This document shows, piece after piece, positions 52,320 through 60,920 of a stretch of 64,000 bases of DNA. The position numbers and the translations under genes are program-made. The stretch is taken from positions 434,001-498,000 of the forward strand of contig NZ_STGV01000003.1 in the NCBI RefSeq assembly GCF_004912165.1, read 5' to 3'. Source of the DNA: Peteryoungia ipomoeae (GTDB taxonomy: Bacteria > Pseudomonadota > Alphaproteobacteria > Rhizobiales > Rhizobiaceae). Each line of letters starts with the position of its first letter. The stretch's first letter is position 1. The notes beneath the pieces were generated by a model. The model was not told where the DNA came from. It made no database searches and worked only from the letters and a program-made list of their open reading frames with translations.

Positions 52320-54439
52320 TCAACCGGGCCTTCCTCTCCTCCATCGCCTTTCGATTGCCCTTTGCGATCACCTTCATCTGCGTCTCGGTCCTCATCCTTT
52401 CGGCTGTGGCAATCTATGGCCTTCAGAGGGCGCGTAACGAGATGTCGGCCTACAGCGTGCAGGCCTTCTCCAGCCTGGCCAAGGCCTCGCTTGTCTCCCG
52501 CCAGGTGTCTGACCTCGTCTCGAGTGCACCGTTTCTGATGAATGCGACCTCGCCCTATCGGGTCTCCAGCGAAAGCCGTGCAGTGGTGGCGCAGGTCGAA
52601 GCGCTGCTCAACACCATGTCTCCCGACCAGCCGGGGCCATCCCTACAGGGCAACGGTGCGCGGCGGATCATCGACCTTCTTGAAAGCATCGAGGTCCAGA
52701 CACTGGCGCTCGCCGCCAATGCCGATGCGGCGCAGGACCACAAGGCCGAGGCGGCGGTGGCGCTTGGAGAGATCGCGACAGCCCAGGTCATCCAGGATCA
52801 GGATCTGCGGCAGCGTCTGAACGGCATCGCCCAATCGGCGTCGACGTCGGACAGCCTCTTCCAGCTTGGCGAGTTGCAACGACGCTTCGTTGCCGAAACC
52901 TCCGCCAGGATGATCGTACCGGGGCCAGACCTTAGGGTGTCAGCGGAGCAGCTGGAACCCTATCGACGGATCTTCGAGGCGCAGACGCGCTACCTGCTTG
53001 AAATGTTCACGATCCGCGCGTCCGTTTCGCGCCTGCATACCATCTCGCGCGATCTTTCGCATGCGACCGAGACCCAGAGCGAACTGGTCGCCGGCGCCCT
53101 GAACAAGAACCTCGAGGCGACGTCGAAGGCGCTGCGCCAATTGCTCGGCATGATCGTGCTTGCCTCCTTCGCCGTCGTCATCCTGGCCATCCTCTCGATC
53201 CGCTCGGTCATGCGCGTGTCGCACGGGATCGGCGACCTCTCGCGGGGCATGAATGCGCTGGCCCGCGGCGAGGAAAATGTCGGCCCGCCCGTCTATGCCG
53301 GGACGGAGACTGAGCTGATCCGGTTGCTGGATGCCTTCCGCGCCTTCAAGGAAAGCGTCGATCGCGTATCCCGTCTTCGCCGGACGGCGGAAGCGGCTGC
53401 GCGCACGATCCGCTCGACCTTCCGGACCATGAACGAGGGGATTGCCCTCTTCGATTCCAAGGGCCGGCCGATCACGATGAACCGCCGCATCATCGAACTG
53501 ATGCGGCAGACGGGCTCCTCCCGCAAGATGCCGCTCAGGCGCTTTGTCGGGACCGTGCCGGAGATCGATCCGCTGCTGATGCCGACGGAGGGCGACGGCG
53601 GCTCGCTCGTCGAGCGCCGTGTTCTCCGGCATCGCTTCGTCGACGATCAGGTGGTCGAGATCTCCGCCTCGCGGCAACCCGATGGCGGCGTGGTGCTGCT
53701 GGCCCGCGACGTCACCGCCATGGACCGACAGGAGGTGGAGGCGGCCCGTGCCCAGCGTCTGGATGTGGTGATGCGCATGACCCATCAGGTAAGCCACGAG
53801 GTCGGCAACATGATCGGCATCATCACGGGCAGTCTCGGGCTTCTCGAGCGCGAACCGGACTTCACCGAACGGCAGAAGCGCCATCTCGGGCGCATCCGCA
53901 AGGCGGCCGAGCGTGGCCGGGCGCTGGCCTCCAGCATGCTGTCGGTCGGCAGCCAGCAGCAGATCCGTCCGGCCTCGATCGATGTCGCGACCATCCTGCA
54001 TGGCATGTCGGACGTCCTGGAAATGGCGATCGGCTCCCGCAACCGGCTGGAGCTGGGATTGGCCACAGATCTGCCGACCGTCAATCTCGATCCCGCCCTC
54101 TTGGAGCAATCCGTTCTCAACCTCTGCCTCAACGCTTCCGCCGCCATGCCGGAGGGCGGGACGATCCGTGTCGAGGCGCGAAGGGCTAGTCAGGATCTGG
54201 TGATCGCCGTCATCGACGAAGGGGTCGGGATGTCGCCCGAAGTCCTCGACCAGGCGATGGAGCCCTATTTCACCACCCGCTCGAAAACCGGCGGCTCCGG
54301 GCTTGGGCTCGCCATGGTCTACGGCTTCGTCCGCCAGTCAGGCGGTGAGGTGAAGATTGCATCGCGCCTGGGCGACGGCACTCGCGTGGAGCTTTCCTTC
54401 CCATTCGTCGAGGTGGGATGGAACGCCAGCGCAAACTGA
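52316..54439 (+). CDS. Sensor histidine kinase
   Basis: 707 residues starting at TTG 52316, which overlaps the regulator stop. Two membrane helices (residues about 14-34 and 279-300) bracket a helical periplasmic sensor of roughly 240 residues. A HAMP segment, then a PAS-like stretch (MNEGIALFDSKGRPITMNR) precede the H-box at His494 in QVSHEVGNMIGIITG. The catalytic domain has the N box NLCLNASAAMP, DEGVGMSPE and GGSGLGLAMVYGF. The H-box is unlike the usual SHELRTPL form and is closer to NtrB-like sensors. It presumably senses the imported phosphorylated compound. Confidence 0.9.
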   Translation: MINRAFLSSIAFRLPFAITFICVSVLILSAVAIYGLQRARNEMSAYSVQAFSSLAKASLVSRQVSDLVSSAPFLMNATSPYRVSSESRAVVAQVEALLNTMSPDQPGPSLQGNGARRIIDLLESIEVQTLALAANADAAQDHKAEAAVALGEIATAQVIQDQDLRQRLNGIAQSASTSDSLFQLGELQRRFVAETSARMIVPGPDLRVSAEQLEPYRRIFEAQTRYLLEMFTIRASVSRLHTISRDLSHATETQSELVAGALNKNLEATSKALRQLLGMIVLASFAVVILAILSIRSVMRVSHGIGDLSRGMNALARGEENVGPPVYAGTETELIRLLDAFRAFKESVDRVSRLRRTAEAAARTIRSTFRTMNEGIALFDSKGRPITMNRRIIELMRQTGSSRKMPLRRFVGTVPEIDPLLMPTEGDGGSLVERRVLRHRFVDDQVVEISASRQPDGGVVLLARDVTAMDRQEVEAARAQRLDVVMRMTHQVSHEVGNMIGIITGSLGLLEREPDFTERQKRHLGRIRKAAERGRALASSMLSVGSQQQIRPASIDVATILHGMSDVLEMAIGSRNRLELGLATDLPTVNLDPALLEQSVLNLCLNASAAMPEGGTIRVEARRASQDLVIAVIDEGVGMSPEVLDQAMEPYFTTRSKTGGSGLGLAMVYGFVRQSGGEVKIASRLGDGTRVELSFPFVEVGWNASAN

Positions 54440-54521
54440 ACACGAGCGGAGCCGAGCGATCCGTCGAATGGCAGTTCCTGTCGCCATCGCCCGCTGAGGA
54501 TCAACCGCTACCGGGCAGGTC

Positions 54522-54872
54522 TCAAGAGCCATCCACCGGGACAGAGGGGTTGCCCTCGGTGCGATCGCGATGGAGGGCGGCGCGGGCGAGGAGAATGAGG
54601 GTAATCGGGGTCGTCAGGGTGACGAATATGCCGATGAGAACTTCGTGCAAGATCGCTCGGGAGCCGACAATCGAGAAGTAGAGGATCGAGGCCAGCATGA
54701 TGGCCCCCACACCCCAGCTTGTGCCGAGCGTCGGTGCGTGAATGCGTTCGTAGAACGTCGGCAGGCGCAGAAGTCCGATGGCACCGAGCAGCGTCAGCCC
54801 GGAGCCGAGCAGCAGAAACGTGGAAACGGCGATGACCACCCAGAGCGGAAGATCGGCGACAGGCATGGTCAT
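54522..54872 (-). CDS. phaG: Monovalent cation/H+ antiporter subunit G
   Basis: 116 residues with three hydrophobic segments and the MnhG/MrpG signature TLLGAIGLLRLPTFYERIHAPTLG by segments. The start at ATG 54872 overlaps the subunit F stop. It is the last gene of the pha (mrp) operon, whose seven-subunit complex exchanges potassium or sodium for protons across the inner membrane. A second ATG two codons downstream is an alternative start. Confidence 0.9.
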   Translation of the reverse strand: MTMPVADLPLWVVIAVSTFLLLGSGLTLLGAIGLLRLPTFYERIHAPTLGTSWGVGAIMLASILYFSIVGSRAILHEVLIGIFVTLTTPITLILLARAALHRDRTEGNPSVPVDGS

Positions 54873-55150
54873 TCGATCACCTCCCCGCGCATCAGGAATT
54901 TGGCCAGCGCCACGGTTGCCACGAAACCCAGGAGGCCGATCACCAAGGCCGCCTCGAAATAGACGGTTCTGCCACTGCCAATTCCGAAAGTGACAAGCAT
55001 CAGCATTGCGATCACATAAGCCGCATCAAGGGCAAGGATACGGTCCTGCGCGCGCGGACCGATAAAGATGCGCACGACCGCGATCATCAGGGCGAGCCCT
55101 AGCAGCACCTTGGCAATCGAGACGGCGGTGAAAAGAATGATGGCACTCAT
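54869..55150 (-). CDS. phaF: Monovalent cation/H+ antiporter subunit F
   Basis: 93 residues from ATG 55150, overlapping subunit E's stop by ATGA. Three membrane segments, with the MrpF pattern VRIFIGPRAQDRILALDA. The length fits the family. It overlaps subunit G as well, so F and G are translationally coupled. The upstream longer reading to 55204 would run inside phaE and is not used. Confidence 0.9.
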   Translation of the reverse strand: MSAIILFTAVSIAKVLLGLALMIAVVRIFIGPRAQDRILALDAAYVIAMLMLVTFGIGSGRTVYFEAALVIGLLGFVATVALAKFLMRGEVIE

Positions 55151-55623
55151 TCGATGATCTCCAGCAACAGGCGTTCGTAGCGATGCTTGATGTTTTCTAC
55201 CCATTGTTCCTCGTCGACCAGATCGAGGACGTGGATCAGAACGGTCTTGCGGCGGGCGTCATAGGCAAGCCAGGCCGAACCCGGCGTACTTGTCAGGATG
55301 ACGGCCATGATGGCGAGCGCTGTCGGATGCTCGATCTCCAGCGGAATCGTGATGAAGGCTGAAGTGTGTTTCTGGCGCTTGCCACTGATCATCAATGCGG
55401 CGACCGCAATATTCGAGCGGATGATATCGACGAAGACCAACACAAGGAGCTTGGGCAGCAGATACCATTTCTTCAGCTTCGGCTTGTCGGGCCTCAGGGA
55501 AGCCATGGCCCAGCCGCCAAAAGTCGCAACGACCGATCCAAGGACCAGATGGCCAAGCGTGAAATCGTTGAGCAGCAGCCACATGGCGAGCAAGGAGAGG
55601 CTGAGCAGCGGATAGGGGATCAT
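55147..55623 (-). CDS. phaE: Monovalent cation/H+ antiporter subunit E
   Basis: 158 residues. The N-terminal hydrophobic part (LLSLSLLAMWLLLNDF) and the MrpE domain (DIIRSNIAVAALM, then LTSTPGSAWLAYDAR) are clear. The tail DEEQWVENIKHRYERLLLE is the family's C-terminal cytoplasmic helix. The start ATGA overlaps the stop of subunit D. Confidence 0.9.
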   Translation of the reverse strand: MIPYPLLSLSLLAMWLLLNDFTLGHLVLGSVVATFGGWAMASLRPDKPKLKKWYLLPKLLVLVFVDIIRSNIAVAALMISGKRQKHTSAFITIPLEIEHPTALAIMAVILTSTPGSAWLAYDARRKTVLIHVLDLVDEEQWVENIKHRYERLLLEIIE

Positions 55624-57254
55624 GGTTCGCCTGCCCCCTCTTCCACGGTGACCGGACCTTGATCGGCGACAACGTCAGCATTGCGGACCGCGTCGATATA
55701 GGCGGATGGATCGGCAAGGCTTCTGATCGTCGTATCCATATAGGTCATGGCAGGGCCTGCCTCGATCGTCAGAACCAGCGTCAGCAAGAGCAGGATCATC
55801 ACCGGCACCAGTTCGACGACGAGGACCCGCGGAACCGCCCCCTCTATCGAGCCCCAGAATGTCCGGATCCCGGCGCGCGTCATCGAAATCAGGGCCGCAA
55901 GGCCGGAGAGGATGACAAGCACGATCAGAACCCACACGGCTGCATCGGGGGTTGTGCCGATCGAGCCGGTGCCCATCATGGCAGACAGCATGGCGAATTT
56001 GGAAATGAACCCGGAAAGCGGCGGAAGCCCGGATAGCAGAATGCCGCAAGCGGCAAAGCAGATGCCGAGGATCGCCATCGTGCCCGGCATGGCCGTGCCA
56101 TTGCCGTCCTCGATATCGGCTTCCTCCCCGTCTCCATAGGCTTCCATGGTGACGGCAAGCACGTTGGCGCCAGCATCCTGTCCCCGTTCCACAAGCTCGA
56201 TCAGCATGAAGAAGGCACTGATGGTCAAGGTGGAGCTGACCAGATAGAGCAGTGCGCCTGAGGACACGACACCGTCATTGATGCCAAGCACCATCAGAAG
56301 CGTGCCGGATGACACGAGAACAGAATATCCGGCAAGTCGCCCAAGCGCCTGGGACGCCAGGACGCCGATGGTGCCGAAGACGAGTGTCGCCGCCCCGCCG
56401 ATCAGAAGCACTTCCGCACCGAAGCCTGCTGACGGACCATCGCCGAAGAGGAGCATGGTCAGGCGCAGGATGACATAGATGCCGACTTTGCTGAGGATCG
56501 CGAACATGCCGGCCACCGGCGCGGATGCAGCGCTATAGGCGGTCGGCAGCCAGAAGCAGAGGGGCCACATGCCGACCTTGATTAGGAACGCCACGCCAAG
56601 CACGGCGGCCCCCGCCTCCATCAGGATCAGCCGATCCGGCTCCATCTCGGGCATGCGCATGGCAAGGTCGGCCATGTTGAGCGTTCCCGCGGTGCCATAG
56701 ACGAGGCTCACCCCGATGAGGAAGAAGAGCGCCGCCACAAGATTGATGGCGATGTAGTGCAGCCCTGCCTTGACGCGCAGCGTTCCCGTGCCGTGCAGCA
56801 GCAAGCCATAGGAGGCGGCGAGCATGACTTCGAAAAAGACGAAGAGATTGAACAGGTCACCCGTCAACAGCGCACCGTTGACACCGGCCAGCAGGAGCTG
56901 GAACAGGCTGTGGAAATGCGCGCCGACGGCGTGCCATTTGGCAAGCGAGAACACCAGCGCGGCCAGCGCCAGGATGGATGTCAGCAACAGCATCATGGCC
57001 GAAAGGCCGTCGACGACGAGCACGATGCCGAATGGTGCCGACCAATTGCCGAGCAGGTAGACATTCTCGAAGGCGTTCGGGCCGCTTTCGATCGCAAACA
57101 GCATGGCGGCGTTTGCCAACAGTATGACGACAGCAACAAGGCTCACGAGTGCCTTTATCGTTCTGCTGCGCTCGTCAATGAACAACAGAAGGGCTGCCGT
57201 TGCCATCGGCAGGAGAATGGGGGTGATGATGAGATGATGGCTCCAGTCAAGCAC
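55620..57254 (-). CDS. phaD: Monovalent cation/H+ antiporter subunit D
   Basis: 544 residues starting at GTG 57254, 2 bp after the subunit C stop. Related to NADH dehydrogenase NuoM/N: a Lys in KVGMWPLCFWLPTAYSAAS and the Glu in VFFEVMLAASYG are the conserved charged residues of proton-translocating helices. Around 14 membrane segments are expected. It works with subunit A in ion exchange. Internal loop residues 390-420 are acidic (GDGEEADIEDGNG), which is not unusual. Confidence 0.92.
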   Translation of the reverse strand: MLDWSHHLIITPILLPMATAALLLFIDERSRTIKALVSLVAVVILLANAAMLFAIESGPNAFENVYLLGNWSAPFGIVLVVDGLSAMMLLLTSILALAALVFSLAKWHAVGAHFHSLFQLLLAGVNGALLTGDLFNLFVFFEVMLAASYGLLLHGTGTLRVKAGLHYIAINLVAALFFLIGVSLVYGTAGTLNMADLAMRMPEMEPDRLILMEAGAAVLGVAFLIKVGMWPLCFWLPTAYSAASAPVAGMFAILSKVGIYVILRLTMLLFGDGPSAGFGAEVLLIGGAATLVFGTIGVLASQALGRLAGYSVLVSSGTLLMVLGINDGVVSSGALLYLVSSTLTISAFFMLIELVERGQDAGANVLAVTMEAYGDGEEADIEDGNGTAMPGTMAILGICFAACGILLSGLPPLSGFISKFAMLSAMMGTGSIGTTPDAAVWVLIVLVILSGLAALISMTRAGIRTFWGSIEGAVPRVLVVELVPVMILLLLTLVLTIEAGPAMTYMDTTIRSLADPSAYIDAVRNADVVADQGPVTVEEGAGEP

Positions 57255-57256
57255 GA

Positions 57257-57589
57257 CTACTCGTTCCTCCCGTCAACATGGTCGTTGCCGGTCAGGCCGC
57301 GAGCGGCGAGAAGCACGACGAGGAAGAGAGCGGTGGTGGCAAAGCCGATGACGATGGCCGTGAGCACCAGTGCTTGCGGAACGGGATCGGTAAGGGTGGT
57401 CGACACCACCCCGTCTTCCAGGATCGGCGGCATGTTGCTTTTGACGCCGCCCACGCCAAAGATGAACAGGTTGACGGCATAGGAGAGCAGCGACAATCCA
57501 ATGATGACCTGAAACGTCCGAGGCCGCAGAATGAGCCAGACCCCGCAGGTGGTCATCAGACCGATGGCGAGCGACAGGATGATTTCCAT
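57257..57589 (-). CDS. phaC: Monovalent cation/H+ antiporter subunit C
   Basis: 110 residues from ATG 57589, which overlaps the subunit A/B stop (ATGA). It resembles NuoK: TFQVIIGLSLLSYAVNLFIF and DPVPQALVLTAIVIGFATTA are the two conserved membrane stretches, and the conserved Asp-Pro-x-Pro is present. The longer plus-upstream reading in this frame runs antisense-like through phaAB codons and is not the gene. Confidence 0.93.
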   Translation of the reverse strand: MEIILSLAIGLMTTCGVWLILRPRTFQVIIGLSLLSYAVNLFIFGVGGVKSNMPPILEDGVVSTTLTDPVPQALVLTAIVIGFATTALFLVVLLAARGLTGNDHVDGRNE

Positions 57590-60492
57590 CAGCGCTTCTC
57601 CCCCTTGGCGTCGAGTGCCCTCAGGCGGTTGATGCGGATGGACTGGTGCGCAAGGGCGACCAGGATCAGGACCGTGGCGCCGACCACCAGCATGAAGACA
57701 CCGAGATCGAAAAGAAGCGCGGAGGCAGCCGGCACTTTTCCGATCAGGGGGATCTCCAGATAGCGGAAATGCGTTGTCAGGAAGGGATAGCCGAGAAGCC
57801 AGGCAGCGATGCCCGTGACCGCAGCCGTCAATATTCCCGCTCCCATCCATCTCAGGGGCAGGATGCGGATCCGGTCCTCGGCCCAGCGCGTGCCGCCCGC
57901 CAGATATTGCAGGAGGAAGGCGATGGACAGGGTAAGACCGGCCGAGAAGCCGCCGCCGGGCATATCGTGCCCGCGGATGAAGAGATAGACGGCAAGCGTG
58001 ATAATGACCGGGAAGAGCCATGTCATGATCACCGATGGGACGAGCAGATAATCGCGCATCATGTCGCCCGGTGAACGCTCCGGCTGATCGGCATCGAAGC
58101 GGTTCTGTGTCAGCTGCTGCTCTGGCAGTTCCATGCTGTCTTCGGCCGGACGGAAGCGGCGCAGCAGGCCATAGACCGTGAGCCCGACGATGCCGAGAAC
58201 GGCGATTTCGCCAAAGGTATCGAAGGCTCGGAAGTCGACAAGGATCACGTTGACGACATTGCGACCGCCACCCTCCGTATAGGCATTCTGCAGGAAGTAG
58301 CTTGCGATGGCATCGGGCACCGGCATTGTCATGACCGTGAAGGCGACAACCGACATGCCGAGACCGCAGGTGATTGCGAGCGCCAGATCGCGGAAGCGCC
58401 GGAAGCGGCTGCGCAGGGTCATGACATCGCCGAGATCGGGAGAACGCTTCGGCAGCCAGCGCAGACCGAGCAGGATCAGAACCGTTGTCACGATCTCGAC
58501 CAGGAGCTGGGTGATCGCAAGATCCGGCGCTGACAGCCAGACAAAGGTCATGCAGACAATGAGTCCTACCCCGCCGAGCATGATGAGCGCGGCCAGACGG
58601 TGATACTTGGCGGCAACGGCGGCCCCGATGGCCAGTGCCATGCCGACGATCCACAAAAGTCCGAAGGACGGATCGATCGCCGAGAAAACAATCGGCCTTC
58701 GCTCGAAGCCGGAGAGATAGAGCGGCAGGCTTGCCGCGATGAAGCCCATGGCAACAATCCATCTGAGCTGCGGCTGAAGTTTGCGCGTGCCGAGCCGGCT
58801 TTCGGCAATACGCGCCCAGCGCCAGGAAACGGCAACCAGAACGCGCTCGAACAGGCGCTGCCCGCGCAGGCGCCGCAGATAGGGCGGCCCATCCTCGCAG
58901 CGCGAGAGATAGTCGCGCATCGCCATGTAGAGCAGGAAACCGCCGACCAGCGCGACAAGGCTCATCACGAGCGGGAGATTGATGCCATGCCAGATGCTGA
59001 GACTGTATTGCGGCGTACGGGCTCCGAGCACGCTCTCGACGGCTGTCTGCAGAAATGGCCCGATCGTCATCGCGGGAATAATGCCGACCACGAGGCAGAC
59101 GACCACCAGCACTTCAATCGGCACCCGCATCCAGCGCGGCGGCTCATGCAGTGTTTCCTTGGGCAGACCAACCGGCGGCGGCCCGAAGAAGACCGTGTGA
59201 ATGAAGCGCAGCGAATAGACGACGCTGAAAAGGCCCGCGAGCGTCGCCACATAAGGCAGGATCACGTCGAGATAGGAATTGGCATGCGTCTCGACCGCTT
59301 CTGCAAAGAACATCTCCTTGGAGAGAAAACCGTTCAGCAGCGGCACCCCAGCCATGGCGGCACTTGCGACCATGGCAAGCGTCGCCGTTGCCGGCATGAA
59401 GCGATAGAGGCCGCTCAGGCGCTGCATGTCGCGCGTGCCCGTCTCATGATCGATGATGCCGGCCGCCATGAAAAGCGAGGCCTTGAAGGTCGCGTGATTG
59501 AGCATGTGAAAGATCGCCGCCACCGTCGACAGGGGACTGCCGAGACTGAGAAGCGTGACGATCAACCCGAGATGGCTGATCGTCGAATAGGCGAGCAGGC
59601 CCTTGAGGTCGCGCTGGAACATCGCGAGGAAGGCGCCGAGCAGCAGGGTCGAGACGCCGGCAAGGCCGACCAGGATGAACCACTCGTAGGTGCCGGAAAG
59701 GACCGGCCAGAAGCGCACGAGCAGGAAGACGCCGGCCTTCACCATGGTGGCGGAATGCAGGAAGGCCGAGACGGGCGTTGGCGCCGCCATCGCATTCGGC
59801 AGCCAGAAATGGAATGGGAACTGGGCGCTTTTGGTCAGCGCACCGAGCAGGATGAAGATCAGCGTCGGCAGATAGAGCGGATGCTCGCGCACGATCTGGC
59901 CCGAAGCCAGGATCTTGTCGAGGTCATAGCTGCCAACGATCTTGCCCAGCAGGAGCATACCGATCAGCAGACAGAAACCGCCGATGCCGGTAATCGTCAG
60001 CGCCATGCGCGCGCCATCGCGGGCCGCAGCATTCGTGTGCCAGTAGCTGATCAGCAGGAAGGAAAAGATGCTGGTCAGTTCCCAGAAGATCGACAGCAGG
60101 ATGACATTGCCGGACACGATAATGCCGAGCATCGCCCCCATGAAGGCGAGCAGGAACGAGAAGAAGCGCGGAATGGGGTCGTCCTTGCCCATGTAGTAGC
60201 GGGCATAGAGGATGACGAGGAGGCCGATCGACGTGACGAGCATGGAAAAGATCCATGCGAAGCCGTCCAGCCGCAGGGCAAAATCGAGCCCGAACTGCGG
60301 CAGCCACTCTGCCGTGAACCGCAACACACCACCATGGGTGACGAAAGGATAGGCAGACGCGGTGACAATGAGCGCCAGCAGCGTCGAGGCGCCAGCCACG
60401 AGAACTGGCAAATCGCGCGATGTCGTGTTGAGAATAAAGGCCGAGACAAGGCTACCCACAAAGGGGAGCACCAGCATCAGCAGCAAGAGCAT
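57589..60492 (-). CDS. phaA: Monovalent cation/H+ antiporter fused subunits A and B
   Basis: 967 residues. The first 750 residues are the MrpA/NuoL-like subunit with FFSFLLAFMGAMLGI, LTSIFSFLLISYWH, LPNAMAAPTPVSAFLHSATM and the MrpA extension (LRWLPKRSP). The last 200 residues form subunit B (SVIMTWLFPVIITLAVYLFIRGHDMPGGGFSAG, split across segments). A single polypeptide carries both, as in Pha1-type operons of rhizobia. This gene is the first of phaAB-C-D-E-F-G, all overlapping or within 2 bp. Function: potassium efflux and pH homeostasis, needed for alkaline tolerance and symbiosis in S. meliloti. Confidence 0.93.
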   Translation of the reverse strand: MLLLLMLVLPFVGSLVSAFILNTTSRDLPVLVAGASTLLALIVTASAYPFVTHGGVLRFTAEWLPQFGLDFALRLDGFAWIFSMLVTSIGLLVILYARYYMGKDDPIPRFFSFLLAFMGAMLGIIVSGNVILLSIFWELTSIFSFLLISYWHTNAAARDGARMALTITGIGGFCLLIGMLLLGKIVGSYDLDKILASGQIVREHPLYLPTLIFILLGALTKSAQFPFHFWLPNAMAAPTPVSAFLHSATMVKAGVFLLVRFWPVLSGTYEWFILVGLAGVSTLLLGAFLAMFQRDLKGLLAYSTISHLGLIVTLLSLGSPLSTVAAIFHMLNHATFKASLFMAAGIIDHETGTRDMQRLSGLYRFMPATATLAMVASAAMAGVPLLNGFLSKEMFFAEAVETHANSYLDVILPYVATLAGLFSVVYSLRFIHTVFFGPPPVGLPKETLHEPPRWMRVPIEVLVVVCLVVGIIPAMTIGPFLQTAVESVLGARTPQYSLSIWHGINLPLVMSLVALVGGFLLYMAMRDYLSRCEDGPPYLRRLRGQRLFERVLVAVSWRWARIAESRLGTRKLQPQLRWIVAMGFIAASLPLYLSGFERRPIVFSAIDPSFGLLWIVGMALAIGAAVAAKYHRLAALIMLGGVGLIVCMTFVWLSAPDLAITQLLVEIVTTVLILLGLRWLPKRSPDLGDVMTLRSRFRRFRDLALAITCGLGMSVVAFTVMTMPVPDAIASYFLQNAYTEGGGRNVVNVILVDFRAFDTFGEIAVLGIVGLTVYGLLRRFRPAEDSMELPEQQLTQNRFDADQPERSPGDMMRDYLLVPSVIMTWLFPVIITLAVYLFIRGHDMPGGGFSAGLTLSIAFLLQYLAGGTRWAEDRIRILPLRWMGAGILTAAVTGIAAWLLGYPFLTTHFRYLEIPLIGKVPAASALLFDLGVFMLVVGATVLILVALAHQSIRINRLRALDAKGEKR

Positions 60493-60579
60493 CGAAGCGT
60501 CCAGCGTTATCCCAAAATCCGGTCCCCCTTCACCACATTAACCGAGAACCATGTCTCGAACCTAGAAATACCAGATTCT

Positions 60580-60604
60580 CACCCTAAATGGGTGATATCA
60601 CCCT
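60580..60604. promoter_or_regulatory. Repeated CACCC/GGGTG operator upstream of the XRE gene and pha operon
   Basis: CACCC-taaat-GGGTG (60580-60594) overlaps the perfect palindrome GGGTGATATCACCC (60590-60603). Three CACCC half-sites lie in 24 bp, 18 bp before the XRE gene start and about 88 bp upstream of phaA. This is a likely autorepressor site. Confidence 0.6.
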
Positions 60605-60622
60605 ATGTAGGCAGGTTTGAGC

Positions 60623-60880
60623 ATGGATCAACCCCAATCTGACCCCGTTTTTTCCCCGGCGCTCTGCCGAGCGGCGCGCGGATATCTCGCCTGGACACAG
60701 GAAGACCTGGCGACCCACTCGCAGGTTTCCCGCAGTACGATCCGCGACTTCGAAGGCCAGCGGCACGGCATGCATCGCTCGACGGAAGCGCAATTGAAGC
60801 TTGCTTTTGAAAAGGCCGGACTGCGATTCACCAATGCGCAAGGTTGTCCCGGCCTTTGCTTCATGTCGAGCGTAGATTGA
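60623..60880 (+). CDS. Small XRE-family helix-turn-helix regulator
   Basis: 85 residues from ATG 60623 (AGG 7 bp upstream). The Cro/C1-type helix-turn-helix spans about residues 15-66: LCRAARGYLAWTQEDLATHSQV and SRSTIRDFEGQRHGMHRSTE, with a final short segment KLAFEKAGLRF. There is no other domain. The repeated operator just upstream suggests that it represses its own promoter and perhaps the divergent pha operon. No toxin or phage gene is adjacent. Confidence 0.85.
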   Translation: MDQPQSDPVFSPALCRAARGYLAWTQEDLATHSQVSRSTIRDFEGQRHGMHRSTEAQLKLAFEKAGLRFTNAQGCPGLCFMSSVD

Positions 60881-60881
60881 C

Positions 60882-60916
60882 CTGAGGCGGACCTGTTTCA
60901 GGCAGGCCCGCCTCAG
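60882..60916. terminator. Shared terminator between the XRE gene and secDF
   Basis: CTGAGGCGG ... CCGCCTCAG, a 9-bp outer stem enclosing CCTG-ttt-CAGG. It lies 1 bp after the XRE stop and 4 bp before the secDF stop. No T-run is clear, but AATTT follows on the plus strand. Confidence 0.6.
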
Positions 60917-60920
60917 AATT

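Noticed and set aside
57590-58762. A long N-terminal extension of antiporter subunit C
   Set aside because: The extension is out of frame with phaA but entirely within its coding sequence, has no membrane character, and the ATG at 57589 overlaps the phaA stop as expected.
58600-60642. A 680-codon open frame on the plus strand
   Set aside because: Antisense to the well-supported antiporter subunit A/B gene; composition is typical of a shadow frame.
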